DNA of 64,000 bases from Agapetus fuscipes (taxonomy: Eukaryota; Arthropoda; Insecta; Trichoptera; Glossosomatidae). The number at the start of each line of letters is the position of its first letter. Position 1 is the stretch's first letter. Location of the stretch: positions 3,348,001 through 3,412,000 of the forward strand of contig OX637345.1 of NCBI GenBank assembly GCA_951799405.1. The letters are read 5' to 3'. This document shows, piece by piece, positions 41,764 to 56,700 of this stretch. Below the pieces are notes generated by a model. The model made no database searches and was not told where the DNA came from. It saw only the letters and a list, made by a program, of their open reading frames with translations. A program made the position numbers and the translations under genes.

Positions 41764-44700
41764 GTAAGTCCCGAGTCCATACCAATCTTTGGTTATATCT
41801 GATTCATACATCTAAATATATTTAATCCACTCCCTGGGTGATATATATTTAATCGGAGCGTAAGATAAGTCTTAAAAAATGTTTTTTTTTCGTATGTAGA
41901 AAAAAAATTCAATCTTTTTATTCTAATGTATTTTTTCAGAGAGTCAAAGTACCTGGAAACGAAAAGTTTATACAATATGGTTTGTACGCTTATAGCGAAG
42001 GAAGATTTACAGAGAGGGCCAGAAAAATGAGGTATTTTTTCTACAATTTATTTTTACTTTTTTATCACAGTAACTGTAACCCTGCAAATCGTTGAATTCG
42101 CTGTTAGAAGCGCCAATTCTCAAGCAAGACCCAGTTGCTGTAAGGCTGGATGGACCTTTAGTGACCGGTCTTTGGTAAAGGTATATGAATTTTTCACCCA
42201 GCGAAGAGTGTAAGTATATATGAAAATATAAATCTTTTTTTTTTGTGCTCCGCCGGGATTTGAACCCACAACCTTCCAATTAGTTTAAGGTCTTAACCGC
42301 TAGACTATGGACCGGTCACACTTTCTCTGTATATATACTTTGTCAGTCTACCATTGTTCATTCTTTCCACATGCCCAAACCATCTCATCTTGTAGTTGCT
42401 GGTGTCGCCAGCCACTACAACCTCGCGCGGACAAACACTGAGGTCAGCTGCATCAAGAAGCAGCTGCCTGGACATCCCTGCAAGAAGGCCCCGCACTGTT
42501 TTTGGAGACAGGGCATTCAAGGCGGCCGCTCCAATGACTTGGAATGCTATTTCCGCCTCACTGAGGGAACTGGATTTAGAGAACCTGTTTGAAAAACGTC
42601 TAAAGATTCACTTCATCGTCCAATCATATGGACAAACGCCTTTGTAGTGACACACTGTCATAAAAGATGCTATATAAATTCTGTATTAAAATAATAATAG
42701 GGGCCATCTATAAATTACGTCATCGATTTGGGCCAATTTTCGACCCCCCCCCCCTTACAATCATCCTAGTCATTATCTAATGACCCCCCCCCTCTTGCTG
42801 TAATAATGGATAAGCTTAATAATTAATAATGTTATATTACTTACATAATATTTTGTATATTTTGTAGAAATTGATATTTACAAAAACGACGTCACTTTTG
42901 GTACTCGTACATCATTTGCCATCATCCGCAGACCAGACTCCCCCCCCCTTAATGCGAATGATGTAATATATGGACAGCCCCATAGTAATATCACATTCTT
43001 TTGTAGCAAAATTGTGTTATTTTGTTTCCTAGGTTTGATGGTGTCCCGGTGCTGTTTCTACCTGGAAACGTGGGAAGTTACAAGCAGGTGCGCTCCCTGG
43101 CTTCTGTGGCGCTGAGAAAAGCCATCCCATCATCAAAGCACTCCTTCCACTTTGATTATTTCACAGGTTTGCCTTTTAAAAACAATATTCCATGATCATA
43201 AATCAAAGTTACTCTTCAACACCATTACACACACTCGCTCGTGTAGCCATTGTCTTCAGGAGGCACATTTTCCTGCTTGTATATTGAGGATGAACTGAAA
43301 ATATGAAGATGTTTCCTACATCGCCAGTGAAACATGGAGAGTAATATAAGTTCTATAATGGTTAAACCAGACGTCACATGAACATGCTTTGCAACCCCTG
43401 CTACCTTTCTCTTAAACCAAGGTGGCAGTGCCAAAAGTGAACCTAGTTTTTACAGCATTGAGGGTCAGCCTCATAGCAGCCTTTGTGAAGGAACTTATAG
43501 TATGTGAATATGTCAAACAGTCGTTACTCCAGTTTAAATTTCACCTTAACATCTGTATAACAATGATATTGTTAAGAATATGTAGTTGTGGATTGTCTGT
43601 GTTTGTGCCTGTATAAGTCTCTAGAAATAAAAAGATGTTAGATACTGAAATAAGAATTTGTATTTGTTTGAGATTGTTTGAATTGAATGTTCTAGCAAAA
43701 TCTAGTATGTAACGGTTCTCCCTGTTTCGAGAATGATCTTTATTTTTAATATAAAATAGGGACCAAAATGCTTTGGATCTTGAGTAATTAATCTACCACT
43801 GGACTGTGCAAGTGTAAAGTGATTCTGTGTCCGAACCGAATGTGAAATAAATTACCGCAGTTTTAATTGAATAGAATAGTAAAAACATTACAATATGTTG
43901 CAATTATTTTTTTCTTGGAATCAACTATTTTGTGGTTCTAGTTGATTTCAATGAGGAGAAATCGGGGCTGTTTGGCGGTGTCCTTGAGAATCAGCTGGCA
44001 TTCTCCACAAACTGCATCCAAGCCATTCTCAACCTTTACCAATCGCAGCCCAGGAATGGCCCGGCTAAGCCAGCTTCCATCATTATTATCGGACACTCTA
44101 TGGTTTGTATTCTGTACTTCATTTATATATTTCATTATTTATTTTGGGTCTTTTTCTATGGCGTGACTTAAATCTATAATAATCTAAGCTGCAAAGATAT
44201 GTTAACATTTAAGGCTCATATCAAATGCATTCCCACAGACAGGCATAATATGTTGGTTCCCGCCTACAAATTCTGCATGTGTGCATACTAATAAACAAAA
44301 CCTCACATGAACCTTGCAACCTTGCAACTGCTGCCACCTTTCCCTGAGACAAGGTGGCATTGGCAAAAGTGAACCAATTTTTACAGCATGGATGGTCAGG
44401 CTCATATCAACCTATCAGTCAAGGAGCTATGCTGTGACAATGCTGAAAAACCCCTTGGTGTTTGCAGCATTACAAAATACCTTTTTTTTATTTCAGGGTG
44501 GCGTTATTGCCAGGGCATTGATGGCAGATTTAAAGAACCGCAACGTCATCCATTTGATCTTGACGCTGGCGTCGCCGCACGAGCGCCCCGTCCTCAACGC
44601 CGACCACTACTTCCACAGCTTCTACAGCAAGATCGACCAGCACTGGAGCTTCAAGACCGCCAACACGTCTAACATACAAGCCATCTCCAAGATCTGGGAC

Positions 44701-47700
44701 AACAAGGTGTTCATCAGCATTGGCGGCGGGATGAGGGACATTTTGGTGCCTTCTAGCGTCATCTCGTCGCCTCACAGTGACATTTCCGCTTTGGTAAGTG
44801 TTGCCCTATCAATTTGTCGAAAACAATCTGATACTTCCTTTGCCACTTCCCTTTCCACGACTGGTAAGTAATATATATGTATATATATACAAGGATAATT
44901 TATTTGTAAGGTACACATAAAAAAAGAGCGCCGTTTTTGTGTGTGTCACACCTCAAGGGCCCTCTCAAATCACGGAGAAGATTTTTTGTAAAGAAGCGTC
45001 TTTAGTGCTCCTTTAAAGACACCAACAGTTTCTGCCTTCCTCACATTAGGTTGTAGTCTGTTCCACTCCATTGGGCCCGCAAACCGGAAAGCACGGTCCC
45101 CAAAATTAGTGCGTGTCTGACGTGACGGCTGGACTAAGTCAACCACCCCACACTCCGCAGATCTGAGAGTTTGGCGTCTGAAATCTATCTCAACACGTGA
45201 GAACATGTCAGACAAGTATGAAGGAGCCGCACCATTGACAGCTTTGTAAACCATCAGACAAACACTGTAGACCACCCTCTCCGGAAGACGAAGCCAATGC
45301 AGTTTTTTCAACAATGGAGTAATATGGTTAAATTTAGACATCCCGAATATGAGTCTTGCTGCAGAGTTCAGCACAGATTGAAGCCGGCTGAACTGTTTTT
45401 TCGGCTGACCTATATACAGCGTTGAGCAATAGTCAACCCGAGACATCACAAAAACGTTAACCAGAGTCTTAATTAATTTAATCTAGCTGTTGTCCCCCCA
45501 GTGCTTGTTTGGCTAATGCACCATTTGATTTTAAGATGAACTTTCAATGATGTTGACTAAAGAATCACATTCTTCACAATCTGAACTAAGAAAAAAGCGT
45601 AAAACACAATAATGTGAGAGTTTCTTTAAATATTTTTAAAACCAATTCCCTGTTTTCATGAGACACATTGGTCCAGTACACATACAAAGATTGCTCATTT
45701 GAAATTACCTCTATTGGACCTAAGACAGACAGGCACTTTGTGGGCGTAGTGGTAATGCTTCAGACCCTTAAATGGAAGGTCGTGGGTTCGAATCCCAGCG
45801 CAGCACAAAAAAATACCATTTATATGGTATGTTTTTCAGTCAGCCTCATACCAACCTATTAGTCAAGGAACAATATGTAAATATGCCAATAAACAGTCAA
45901 CCAACTTTCTCTTGAGTCAACGTTTAGTTTTGTCATTCCAGACCACCTCCATTCCGGGAGTGTGGCTGTCCACCGACCACCTCTGCATCGTGTGGTGCAA
46001 GCAGCTGGTGCTGATGCTGAACCGCTTCCTCTTCTCCGTCATAGACCCGTCCACGAGACAGCTCACCGGAGACACTGCTCACATCGTCAGCATGGGGAAG
46101 CACTTCCTGAAGGCGGGCCATGTCAGGAACGCTTCCCACTACGACTTGCCCGCTGATTTCATCCCCGATGCCAACTGGCACGAAGATGTGAGGAGGATAT
46201 ACTCGGTGAAGCACGAAAGGGGCATATCCAAGTGAGAATACTTCTAATCTAATCTAATTATTTTATAAAAATATTTGTAACAATTATGCTTGCAGAGCTT
46301 GTATGAAAAAAGTTATGACTCTGGATGAAATGAAAGAAGTATGCAAGGACAGGAAGAAGTGGCGGCTAATCTGCAATGCTGATTTGTAATGTTGGTTTAT
46401 TAGTTTGCTACATTTTTTGCATAAGACATTTTTGACTTTTTTTGAATAGATTTATTTTTAAGGTTTTGTTGTTTTCTTATACTTAAATGTTATTTATTAC
46501 TCGTATTCCTTGACTTATAGGTTGGTATGAGGTTGACCACCCATACTGTAAAAAATCGTTCACTTTGCCAATGTCACCCCTGTTTCAGGGAATGTCGGCA
46601 AGAGTTGCAGGGCTTATGTTCATTTGAGGTTTGGATTTTATTTGTAAGTACACAATCAGCATTTGTAAGCGCGAACTACACGTGTTTGTTTGTGGGCATA
46701 CATCTGAGAGCTTTGAATGAATATATCCTTGCAACTTAGATTATAGATGCTCCTGAAGATGCCTTATGAGGCAAAAAAGTTTGAGCAAAAAATAAAATAA
46801 AAAGTGAAATAAAACTTGTTTTTTCCAATTGAATTTAAAAATAAAATCTAATCACAAGATTCACATTATATGCATTTTCACAAGCAGACACGTATAAGTT
46901 GGCGCTTAAACATGCCGCATGTGGTCCTACAATATAAAAACCCGAATCTCAAATGAGCATACACCCTGCTACTCCTGCCGACCTTCTGTGAAACAGGGGT
47001 GACATTGACAAAGTGAAAAAAATTCTACAGCATGGGTGGTCAGCCGCATACCAACCTATAAGTCAAGGAACATGCACAACAAATTACATTTTTAAAATCA
47101 ACAAATTATAACATGTATTGACATCAAAAACTAACTGAAAACAAATTTTCATTTAAAAAAAACCTAGCCGCCAACATCACAGATTAACCGTCATTTCTTT
47201 CTGTCCTCACACACTTCTTTCATATTCTACCAACATATTTAAGTTATCATTATCAACATCAATTTAGTCACCTATAAATACGGATTGCAGTGCTTTGAAG
47301 GGGATTAGCGAACGGATGTTTGCGAAACCGGTTGTGGTATTAATTAAATAAAATACTCACAGTAATCGAATACAAAGTTATTTTTCTTTTTATCTCTTAA
47401 GAACTACAAAATTTAAACTGTGAACAGAATGTGAGCAAATTTCTAAAATAAATTTAATCAAAGCTTTATTAAATCGAGTCCATGTAAATCGTAACAATAC
47501 GTACAATGCGGTGCTGACCAAGACCCCAACTGAGGTGGCTGGACGACATCAAAAGAACTGCAGGCAGAGGATGGCTGAACACAGCAGCCGATAGACAAAC
47601 ATGGAGAGGATTGGAGGAGGCCTACGTGCAGGAGTGGACTGAGAAAGGCTGAGGAAGGAAGGAGGGAAGGTGCTCACCAAACAAGTAACACTTGTTTTTC

Positions 47701-50700
47701 TTTTATAGGACCTGGTACTACATGATACGACTCATCGATTTGCCGGACCATGAGCATGCGACCGTGGAGTCTATAGACTTGGATGAACCACATTGGTTGT
47801 TTGGATGTCAGGCGAAATACATACACGGACAAAACAGAGTTTGGTTTGTAAATTTTTCATGATCCTTTCATATATTTTTATTCAAGGAATTCAACATGTT
47901 GCCGTTCTTTGTATCATCAAAAATGATACTGGAAAAATTGAAGAAGACAGTAATGGTTTAATAAGTACAGTGATGATTTTATATTGATGATAATATTGGT
48001 AAATTATTCGTAGTAAGGGTTGTACAGGTAAAATGATGTAATAGTGATGGTTATACAGGTAAAATTATGTTTTATAGTTATGGTTATACAGGCAAAATGA
48101 TGATTTCCTCGTGATGGTTATTCAGGTAAAATGATGATCTTACAGTGATGCTTATACAGGTAAAGTAATGATTTCCTAGTGATGGTTATACAGGTTAAAT
48201 GATGATTTCCTAGTAATGTTGTAATATGTAATAGTGATGGTTACACAGGTAAAATTATGATTTTATAGTGATGGTTACACAGGTTAAATGATGATTTGAT
48301 AGTGATGGTCTCACAGGTAAAATTTTGATTGATTGGTTATTTTAATGTAAGTAAAAATATTGATTGTGATGTGTGATGTTTATTTAGGTGAAATGGTGAT
48401 TTAATATGGCTGTTTATTTAGGTAAAATGATGATTTAATAGTGATGTTTATTCAGGTAAAATGATGATCTTACAGTGATGGTCATACAGGTAAAATTATG
48501 ATTTCCTAGTGATGGTTTTACAGGTAAAATGATGAAATCCTATTGATGGTTATACGGGTAAAATGATGATTTAATAGTGATGTTTATCTAGGTAAAATGA
48601 TGATCTTACAGTGATGGTCATACTGGTAAAATGATGATTTCCTATTGATGGTTATACGGGTAAAATTATGATTAGTAAGTGTTTTTAATACAGGTAAAAT
48701 TATGTTTGTATATCAATGGTTCTACTATCATAATGATTTTACATAAATTTTATGCTTATTTGTGGCTATGTCCCTCTTCCGGACTGGATAATATGTCGTA
48801 TATTTTTCCCATTTTTTTCTGTTCTGACCTCATTCCTTCTGACAGTTTGGTATCCATTTCGATTCAATTCAAATTTAGAATAATAGACAACAAATGCAAA
48901 GTAGAACATGATGTTTGTATTTCAGTATGTCGGGCAGGCACCTGTCGCAGTTCAGTGAGTGGGAGCCATCTAAGGCAGGTCGCAGGCGCCTGGCCACGCT
49001 AGACCTCAAGGCTTTGAGGGCCTCCTATCCTCACTGGACGCATGTCATCATCAGAGCACCCCCCACCAACAAAAAGGTAAATCACCATCAATCATCTAAT
49101 GTATGCAGACTTGTCTCACAGGGTATTTGGCGGACCATTGTAAAAAAAACTTATCAGTGTTTTGATTAGCAACGTAGCCAATGTCCTCAGGAGACACCCT
49201 AGTTGTGTGGCAATCAAGGATCAACTCTCACATTTGTATGTATCACGTATCGTCACGTATCACATTTTTTTATGCCTAACAGTTTTGTAACTAAGCTGCA
49301 TGTATAGAGGGACTTCTTATCAAGTTACCGCGGAGGGGATCGCATTTAACTATTGTACCTATTTATTTTTAACAGCAAGAGGGGTGATCTTACATTGACC
49401 ACTTCAGTTGATGTAGAGATTTCTCAGCTCCATCGGCTGTTTTTCATTTCTTGGGAAGACTGAGTAAACTGAGTTGACCGATCCATAGTCTAGTGGTAAT
49501 GCTTCGGACTTGTATATGGAAGGCGTCTACAGGTATTTAACCATCTGAAGATACAAATGGATTATTTGCAAAACAGGTCGTGGAATTAACGATATGTACT
49601 CGCTGTAATCAAAGTCTTTTTTATTTTTTATCCTTTATATAATAGCAATATTAAGACAATATTTATAGTGCCGTTTTGTGATAAATCACTGCAAGGGCAC
49701 TGTTCAACTGTAACATCTGCGAAACAAACATGTCTTCAATCCCGACCTAAACGCACTTGCACTCTCTAGTACGTCTCTAAGCTCATGGGGTAGAGCATTC
49801 CATAGCACAGGGCCGGCTAAATAAATATTGAACTTGTTTATCATTTTTCCAGGTTCAAATCAACATAGACGTTCACTCGCTAGCCTCCCGCCAGCTCACC
49901 GCCTCGCTTCCCTTCACCTTCAACCCCCTGCCCCAGTCCATCGTCAGCATGACGCAGCCCGGCGCGCTGACGTACAACATCACGCTGCCCGCGCTGGGCC
50001 TGCTGTTCAAGGCCTACCTGCTGTATGTGGAGCCTCACGAGGGCTGCTCGGGGAGGGTGCACCACGCAACGGCCAAGATGATCATCCTGTGGGCGGAGGG
50101 GCACGAGGTCTACGATCATTTCACGTAAGACATTCTTCTGAATCTTCTTCTTCTTTAACCTCCTGAGTACCAGAACGCGGATCCGCTCTCATAGTACTCA
50201 TTGCAATTTGTTTTCTTTAGTTTTTACACAGCAATAAGATCGAAAAATGTATTAAATACTGCTATTAGGTTAAGTGCCAATTCTAAGGAAGCTTAGCAAT
50301 CATCTTTAACCTATGCTGCAAAGGTATGTTAACATTTAAGATTCATATTGAGTGCATGCCCACAAACACACGTGTAAGTTTGCGCTTAAACATGCCGCAT
50401 GTGTACTTACAAATTGAACCTCCAAACCTCAAATTAACATATAAACTCTGCAACTCTTGCCGACCTTCCCTGAAACAGGGGTGATATTGGCAAAGTGAAC
50501 CATTTTTTTTACAGTATGGGTGGTCAGCCTCATACCAACTATAAGTCAAGGAATCAAGGAAAGAAAATAAGATCGAAAATCATATAAAATACTGCTATTA
50601 GGTTAAGTGCCAATTCTAACAAAGCTCAGCAATCATCATGAATATTTTTAATTTAGATTGGTCTGTAGTTTAGTGCTTAATGCTGCTGACTCCAAATCAG

Positions 50701-53700
50701 AAGGTTGTGGGTTTGATTCTCAAAATTGTTCAGATTTTCAAAAAAGCTCTTTGCTAGGTTGAAAAATTCAAGTGCCTTTACCAAGATTCCATCCAGCCTT
50801 ACAATAAATTGATCTTGCTTGAGAATGGTGCTTTCTATAGCAACAATCAACTTTGCAGGGTGCTCTTGAGGGGAGGCCACTACTCTGTCCAGTCATCTTG
50901 ATCTTCCTTGCCCTGCGCCCCTTGGGGTTTTTTTTAGTATTTTCGTATTATACCTAATTATATTTTAATTCACGTCTCCGTAAAATGCTAAATTCCTCGA
51001 ATGTTCATGTATGACTAGTCTATGTGTTATTGTTTGATTTTTTTTATTTAAAATAAAGAATATTGACAGTAGGATAAACTGTGTGTATGTATGGATTATT
51101 GTTGCTTTCAGAGATGTGGAGAAGGCCCCCATGAAGATACGTCTGACCAAAGGAAGTCCCGCGACCAGCAACAAGACAGCAGATGTCACCATCATGCTAA
51201 CTCTGGACCCTCAGTGCACATACTCAGTCAGGTAATTCATCTCTTTTCCAGTTCTTATTTGCCTTGGTGCTTCCCATATCTCTCCTTGGCCTCCATTCAC
51301 CTCTGTCCTCCAGCTTGGCACCTGTGGTAACCACACTGCATCTCTCATTTCATCTCCACCTCAGCCTTGGTCTTCCAATCCTCCTCCTTCCTCCTTGGTG
51401 CCCATTCATGATGCGTTTGGGCTATAAACCATATTCGCATAAAGTGTATTCATGATGTGCATATACAACACATTTGAATGCATACATATTGTTTGTTTCC
51501 AGCATATCAGCTCCAGGATACGACACCCTGGGTCAGCTGTCCCGTCACTACAGCACCTCGCTGCCCTCCTACCTGTGTGGCATTGTGCTGCTGGCTCTGC
51601 GGCACATGGCTGCCAGCATGGAGGCTCAGCAGCAGGTGCCTTCCTTCCACTCGGCGCTCTGCAGCCAGCACGTCAAGCCGTACTACATCCTCCTCTACAC
51701 CAAGATCACGGCCAGCGTCTTCCTGTGAGTAATCAATACTTCATCCTACTCATATTATTATTTTTATTCCGTGACTGATAGGTTGTTATGCTGTAAAATT
51801 AGGGTGTGTTTTATGGCTGAACTAAGTCAACCACTCCATACCCCGCAGATCTGAGCGTCTGGCGTCTCAAATCCATTTCGACGGGTGAGAACATGTCAGA
51901 CAAATATGAAGGAGTCGCACCATATACAGCTTTGTGAACCATCAGACAAACACAGTAAACCACCCTCTCTAGAAAGCGAAGCCAATGTAGTTTTCTTAAC
52001 AATGGAAGAATGTGAGTAAATTTCGACATCTCGAATATATGCGCTTTCCGTGTTGCGGGTCCGGTGGAGTGGAACAGACTGCCACCCGGAGTGAAGAACT
52101 CCGAATCTATGGGTATATTTCGCGGAGCTCTCAAGACGCACCTTTTCAAAAAGTCTTATCTGTGATCGGAGAGGGCCCTTGAGGTGTGACACACACAAAA
52201 ACGGCGCTCTCTTATCATGTGCAATTTAAAATAAATAAGCCTGACATATATATATATATGAGTCTTGCCGTTGAGTTCAGCACAGATTGAAGCCGGTTGA
52301 ACTATTTTTTGGGATGACCTATAAACAGTGTTTAGCAATAGTCACCTCGAGGCACGGCAAAAGCTGTACCTGTGACTCTCCATCCGTCTTAAATCCAAAT
52401 TATTCCAGGGGTATTCCCTACCTGAAGAAGATGTCGGGAGAGTGGTTGCTAGGCCCCAACGCAGACCAGAGCTTCCTAGCGCTGCCTCTGCTGCTGTACA
52501 TGATCAGCCTGGGCCTGGCCAACATCCTGGGGGCCGTCTGCTGGGGCCTCCTCATCTCATCGGGACAAATAGCCCACAAGGTCCTTCTCAGGTACTGCTT
52601 TTAATGTTAATTTATGATATCTGTGGATTAGAAATTGTTTTAACGGAAATAGTCATTTTTATCTGTTTCAACTTAAGTACTTACAAAAATGATTTTTACT
52701 AAGAAAGAGAACAAAGAACTTCACAGTTGCATTACCATGTGTACAGGAAAACTCAGGCGAATGTAAAAATATCTCTAGAAAGCTGTCAGCATTGCAAATA
52801 TAATGGCTGCCCGAACCAGCCTGAACATAGCATCACATAGCATGTCTAAATCTAAATCTAAGCTGCAAAGATATGTATCATTTGAGATTCATCTTAAATG
52901 CATTCCCATAAGCAGACATGCATAATTTTGCGCTTACACATGCCGCATGTGGACCTACAATATAAAAAACCCAATCTCAAATGAACATAAGCCCTGCAAC
53001 TCTTGCCGACCTTCCCTGAAACAGGGGTGACATTGGCAAAGTGAACCATTTTTTACAGTATGGGTGGTCAGTCGCATACCAACCTATCAGTCAAGGAATG
53101 TGTGCGTTATAAATCTTGAGATCGATAAAATTGACAAATTTTAAAGGAAAAAGGCATTATTTTAAGACTATTATTTTATGGCTAGGGACTGGAAAATAGT
53201 GGTGTTATTTTTTAGGATATTCACATTATTTCTTTGTGAAATTCACGTTATTTTTTTATCAAAAACAGGGAAATTCGCGTTATTTTTCAGGATAAACGGG
53301 GAGATTCGGTGTAATTTTTAGGATTGATTAGATCAAAATAAAGGTTTATATAATTGCAAAACAAAATAGATTACTAATATTTACAATTTATTATGTAAAC
53401 AACAATATGTACCTTCAAAAACAATGAATAAACAACATCTGAATCAATACGAGTATCTGCAACCGAAGATGGTGGAAGTACCCACCGAAAATGTTTTTGC
53501 AATAAAAAATACTCAAGTGGTACAAAACAATATTTTTTAATTTTAGTTTCCTTAATTTTTTTTATTATTTTTTAAAATAATCCTTTTTTACAAAAAACCA
53601 TTGATTGAAAAAATATTAATATTTCAATGACACTCCGAATACCCTGCAAATATCCTTTTAAAATATTTAATTTTTATGCATTTAGTCTCTAGATGAGGGT

Positions 53701-56700
53701 TATCTCATTTTTCAAGGGATGTTGGCTTTTATGAAAGCCTCAAGTTGTGCTCTTGGCTAATCCAGCAACAGTTTCACTCCTTGGAGTATTTTCCTTCATT
53801 GATGTCACGATTCAAGTCTGCTTGGATGATCCAGGACAGTTCTGCTTATCATTTTTTTTTTTAATAAAATAGATTTGTGAATAGGAATGCATCACCAACC
53901 TACTCTGCCTGGCCAGATACAGGTATTAATATCATTAATTAATAATTCATTATTGTTTATTTTAATGAATTATTCATTTTTAATTACCCAATTACATCTG
54001 TTGAACCAGGGTCAAATTTATGGTCAAATCTGGTGGAGATCGAACCCCGCGTCTAGCGTTCTAGCGTGTTTAAACGTTGAAAGAGACCAATTTTCCTATG
54101 CTTTGCACCTTGCAAAGGGTTTTTGCAGGATTTTTTTTCTTTCCCACAAAATCGTTGCATTGCAAAAGCGATACATGACAACTTTTTTGCACAATTTCTA
54201 CCAAAAGTACGAAAATTCGCGATATTTGCGTAAAACCTGAAATTTCGCGTTATTCGCGTAAAAACATCAAAATTCGTGAATAAATTTGTTTTATCGCGAT
54301 CGCGAAATTTTCCAGTCCCTAGTTATGGCATGTGTCATAATTGTGTGTCGAACACGCAAAATGGAGAAAGCAATAAAATATAGAATTTGACTCGTAAAAA
54401 CATGTTTTGTATGACACGTATACTACTGCAACTTTGACAGGACTAAGACAAATGTGGGCTATAGTAGGTATGTATCAATGCAGTAAGTTTGTTTCTGCTC
54501 CTCTATGTTATTACTCAATGGCTTTTGATCTATATTTCACAAAGTGACTGATTTACTCAATAGTATGTATCTGCCTTTCATCAGTGTCACTCCCAGTAAT
54601 GACAGCGTGTGCATTTTTAGGTTATGTTTAACACAGCATACCTCTGTCTACTGAGTCAAAAGCTTTTTCCAAATTTCCATTCATGATGTATTATGTGCAG
54701 GTTACTGTCCATGGGCCGTAAGGGCAGTGTGGGAGGCGCCCGCTTCTACGAGTGGGCGGCCGGGGTGCTGAGGAAGGCGCCGGGGGCCGCGGGGGTGCTG
54801 CTGGTGGGCATGGCCACGGCCTCGTGCGGGGCTGCGGCCCTCACGGCCGGCGCAGCTTTCTACTTCTTCATGGTAACTACCAACACACTTGTATCCATGT
54901 AGAGAAAACAACGTTGGGATTGATTATAATAATAATATTAGGATGATTTATTTGGTGAGCATTATTTTTGTGTGAATCACACCTCAAAAGCCCTCTGCAA
55001 GCTTGGTTGTCACTATAGAAAGTGGCAATTCTTGAGCAAGACCCAGTTGCTATAAGGCTTGATGGACCTTTGGTGACCGTTCTTTGCTAAAGGTATATGA
55101 ATTTTTAACCCAGCGAAGAGTATGCTTGAAAATACAAAGATTATATTTTTGTGCTTCACCGTGATTCAAACTCTTCACCTTCCATTTACATACAGAGTCC
55201 AAGCGTTACCACTAAACTATGGACCAAGCAATATAATATCTGAGCATGAAATATTTCCTGTTATTATCTTCTTTGTTTAAAAAATGCAATGCAACTAAGC
55301 TAAACATATAGTGTAACTTCTTGCCTGCGTTATCCCCGAAGGTGTCGCATGTGGCGATTCGGGACCTATTTATTTTTACAGATAAGGGGGTCGGTCTCAC
55401 ACCAACCACTTTCGGTTGAAGTGGGGGTTTCCCAGCTCCCGGGGGATTGAAACCTTGCTCTCGGCATGGAATGCAAGCATTCTACCAATTGAGCTATCGA
55501 CCTTTTTATGAGCTTGGTCGTCATCGCTACAAAGTGCCAATTCTCAAGCAAGACCCAGTTGCTGTAAGGCTGGATGGACCTTTGGTGACCGGTCATTGGT
55601 AAAGGTTTATGAATTTTTCAACCCAGCGAAGAGCAAATTTGAAAATATAAATCGTATAGTTATAGTGCTCCGCTGGGATTCAAAACCGCAACCTTCCATT
55701 CAGAGTCCGAAGTGTTACCACTGAACTACGGACCGGTCAAAACCAGACCGGAAAAATTAATTGCTGATGTACCTTAACATGTTTTCGTTCTTATTTTAAT
55801 TATCATTTTATTTCACATTTCAGCTGACAAAGATGTACGAGGATTACCTTGAAGATTTTGTGTACAAAGCCATCGCCAAGGTAGCTCGCAAATTCAAGAT
55901 GGGGAAACCCAGGAGGAAATCTAAGGACGGCGACAAGAAAGAAGAGGCGTCACCTCAAAACGGTGAAGAACAAAAAGAAGAAAGTGAATCTGTAAACGAA
56001 GGAGAAGAACTGAAAAGTGAAGCGTTGAAAGAGATTGAAGAATCGAAAAGCGGAGATGTGATTGAGGGATCGAAGACTGAGGCTTTAAAAGATAAGGAAG
56101 AATCGGAAAATGCAGGGGAAGGTGACGAAAAGGCACTGGTTTTGAGTGACACGGAAAAAACGGATAAAAAGAGAAAAAAGAGGAAGAATAGTGGAGGTAA
56201 GAAGTCGCCAAAGGCTTTGAAGGATTCTTCGAATGTGGTTGCCGTTAGAAGCTCTGAGGATGTTGTTGAAGACAGAGAGGATGATGGAGGTTCTGCGGGA
56301 AGGAGGTCGCGCCGTGATTCTGATTTCTCGCTGAAGCCGCTCAACTTTCACTTTATCATGTTCTTTGTGTGGTGTTTGGTCACCATCCTCAATATTCCCA
56401 CTCTACTGACATGGGCTCACAATTTCAAGTAAGTTCTCTTTCTTATTTATCAACATACTTCTACTAAGCTACACATACAGCGCAACTTCTTTCAATACAC
56501 GGGTGCCATGATTTTCTTGGCTAAAATTGTGGTTTTAAACTTTTTGGCGGAGGGTGAAGAAGTGTGACGCCTTTTGTTGAGACTGCCTTTTGGTTTCAGA
56601 GGTTGTATTGACATTTTTCACAAAACGTGTTGTCGCGTCGACACTTTTCAACGTACTGACCTCGAACCGATTTATCTAATCTAATCTAAGCTGCAAAGAT

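Noticed and set aside
48015..48720. Possible CRISPR-like array
   Set aside because: Units are contiguous and degenerate, with no unique spacers, inside an animal intron; this is a minisatellite.
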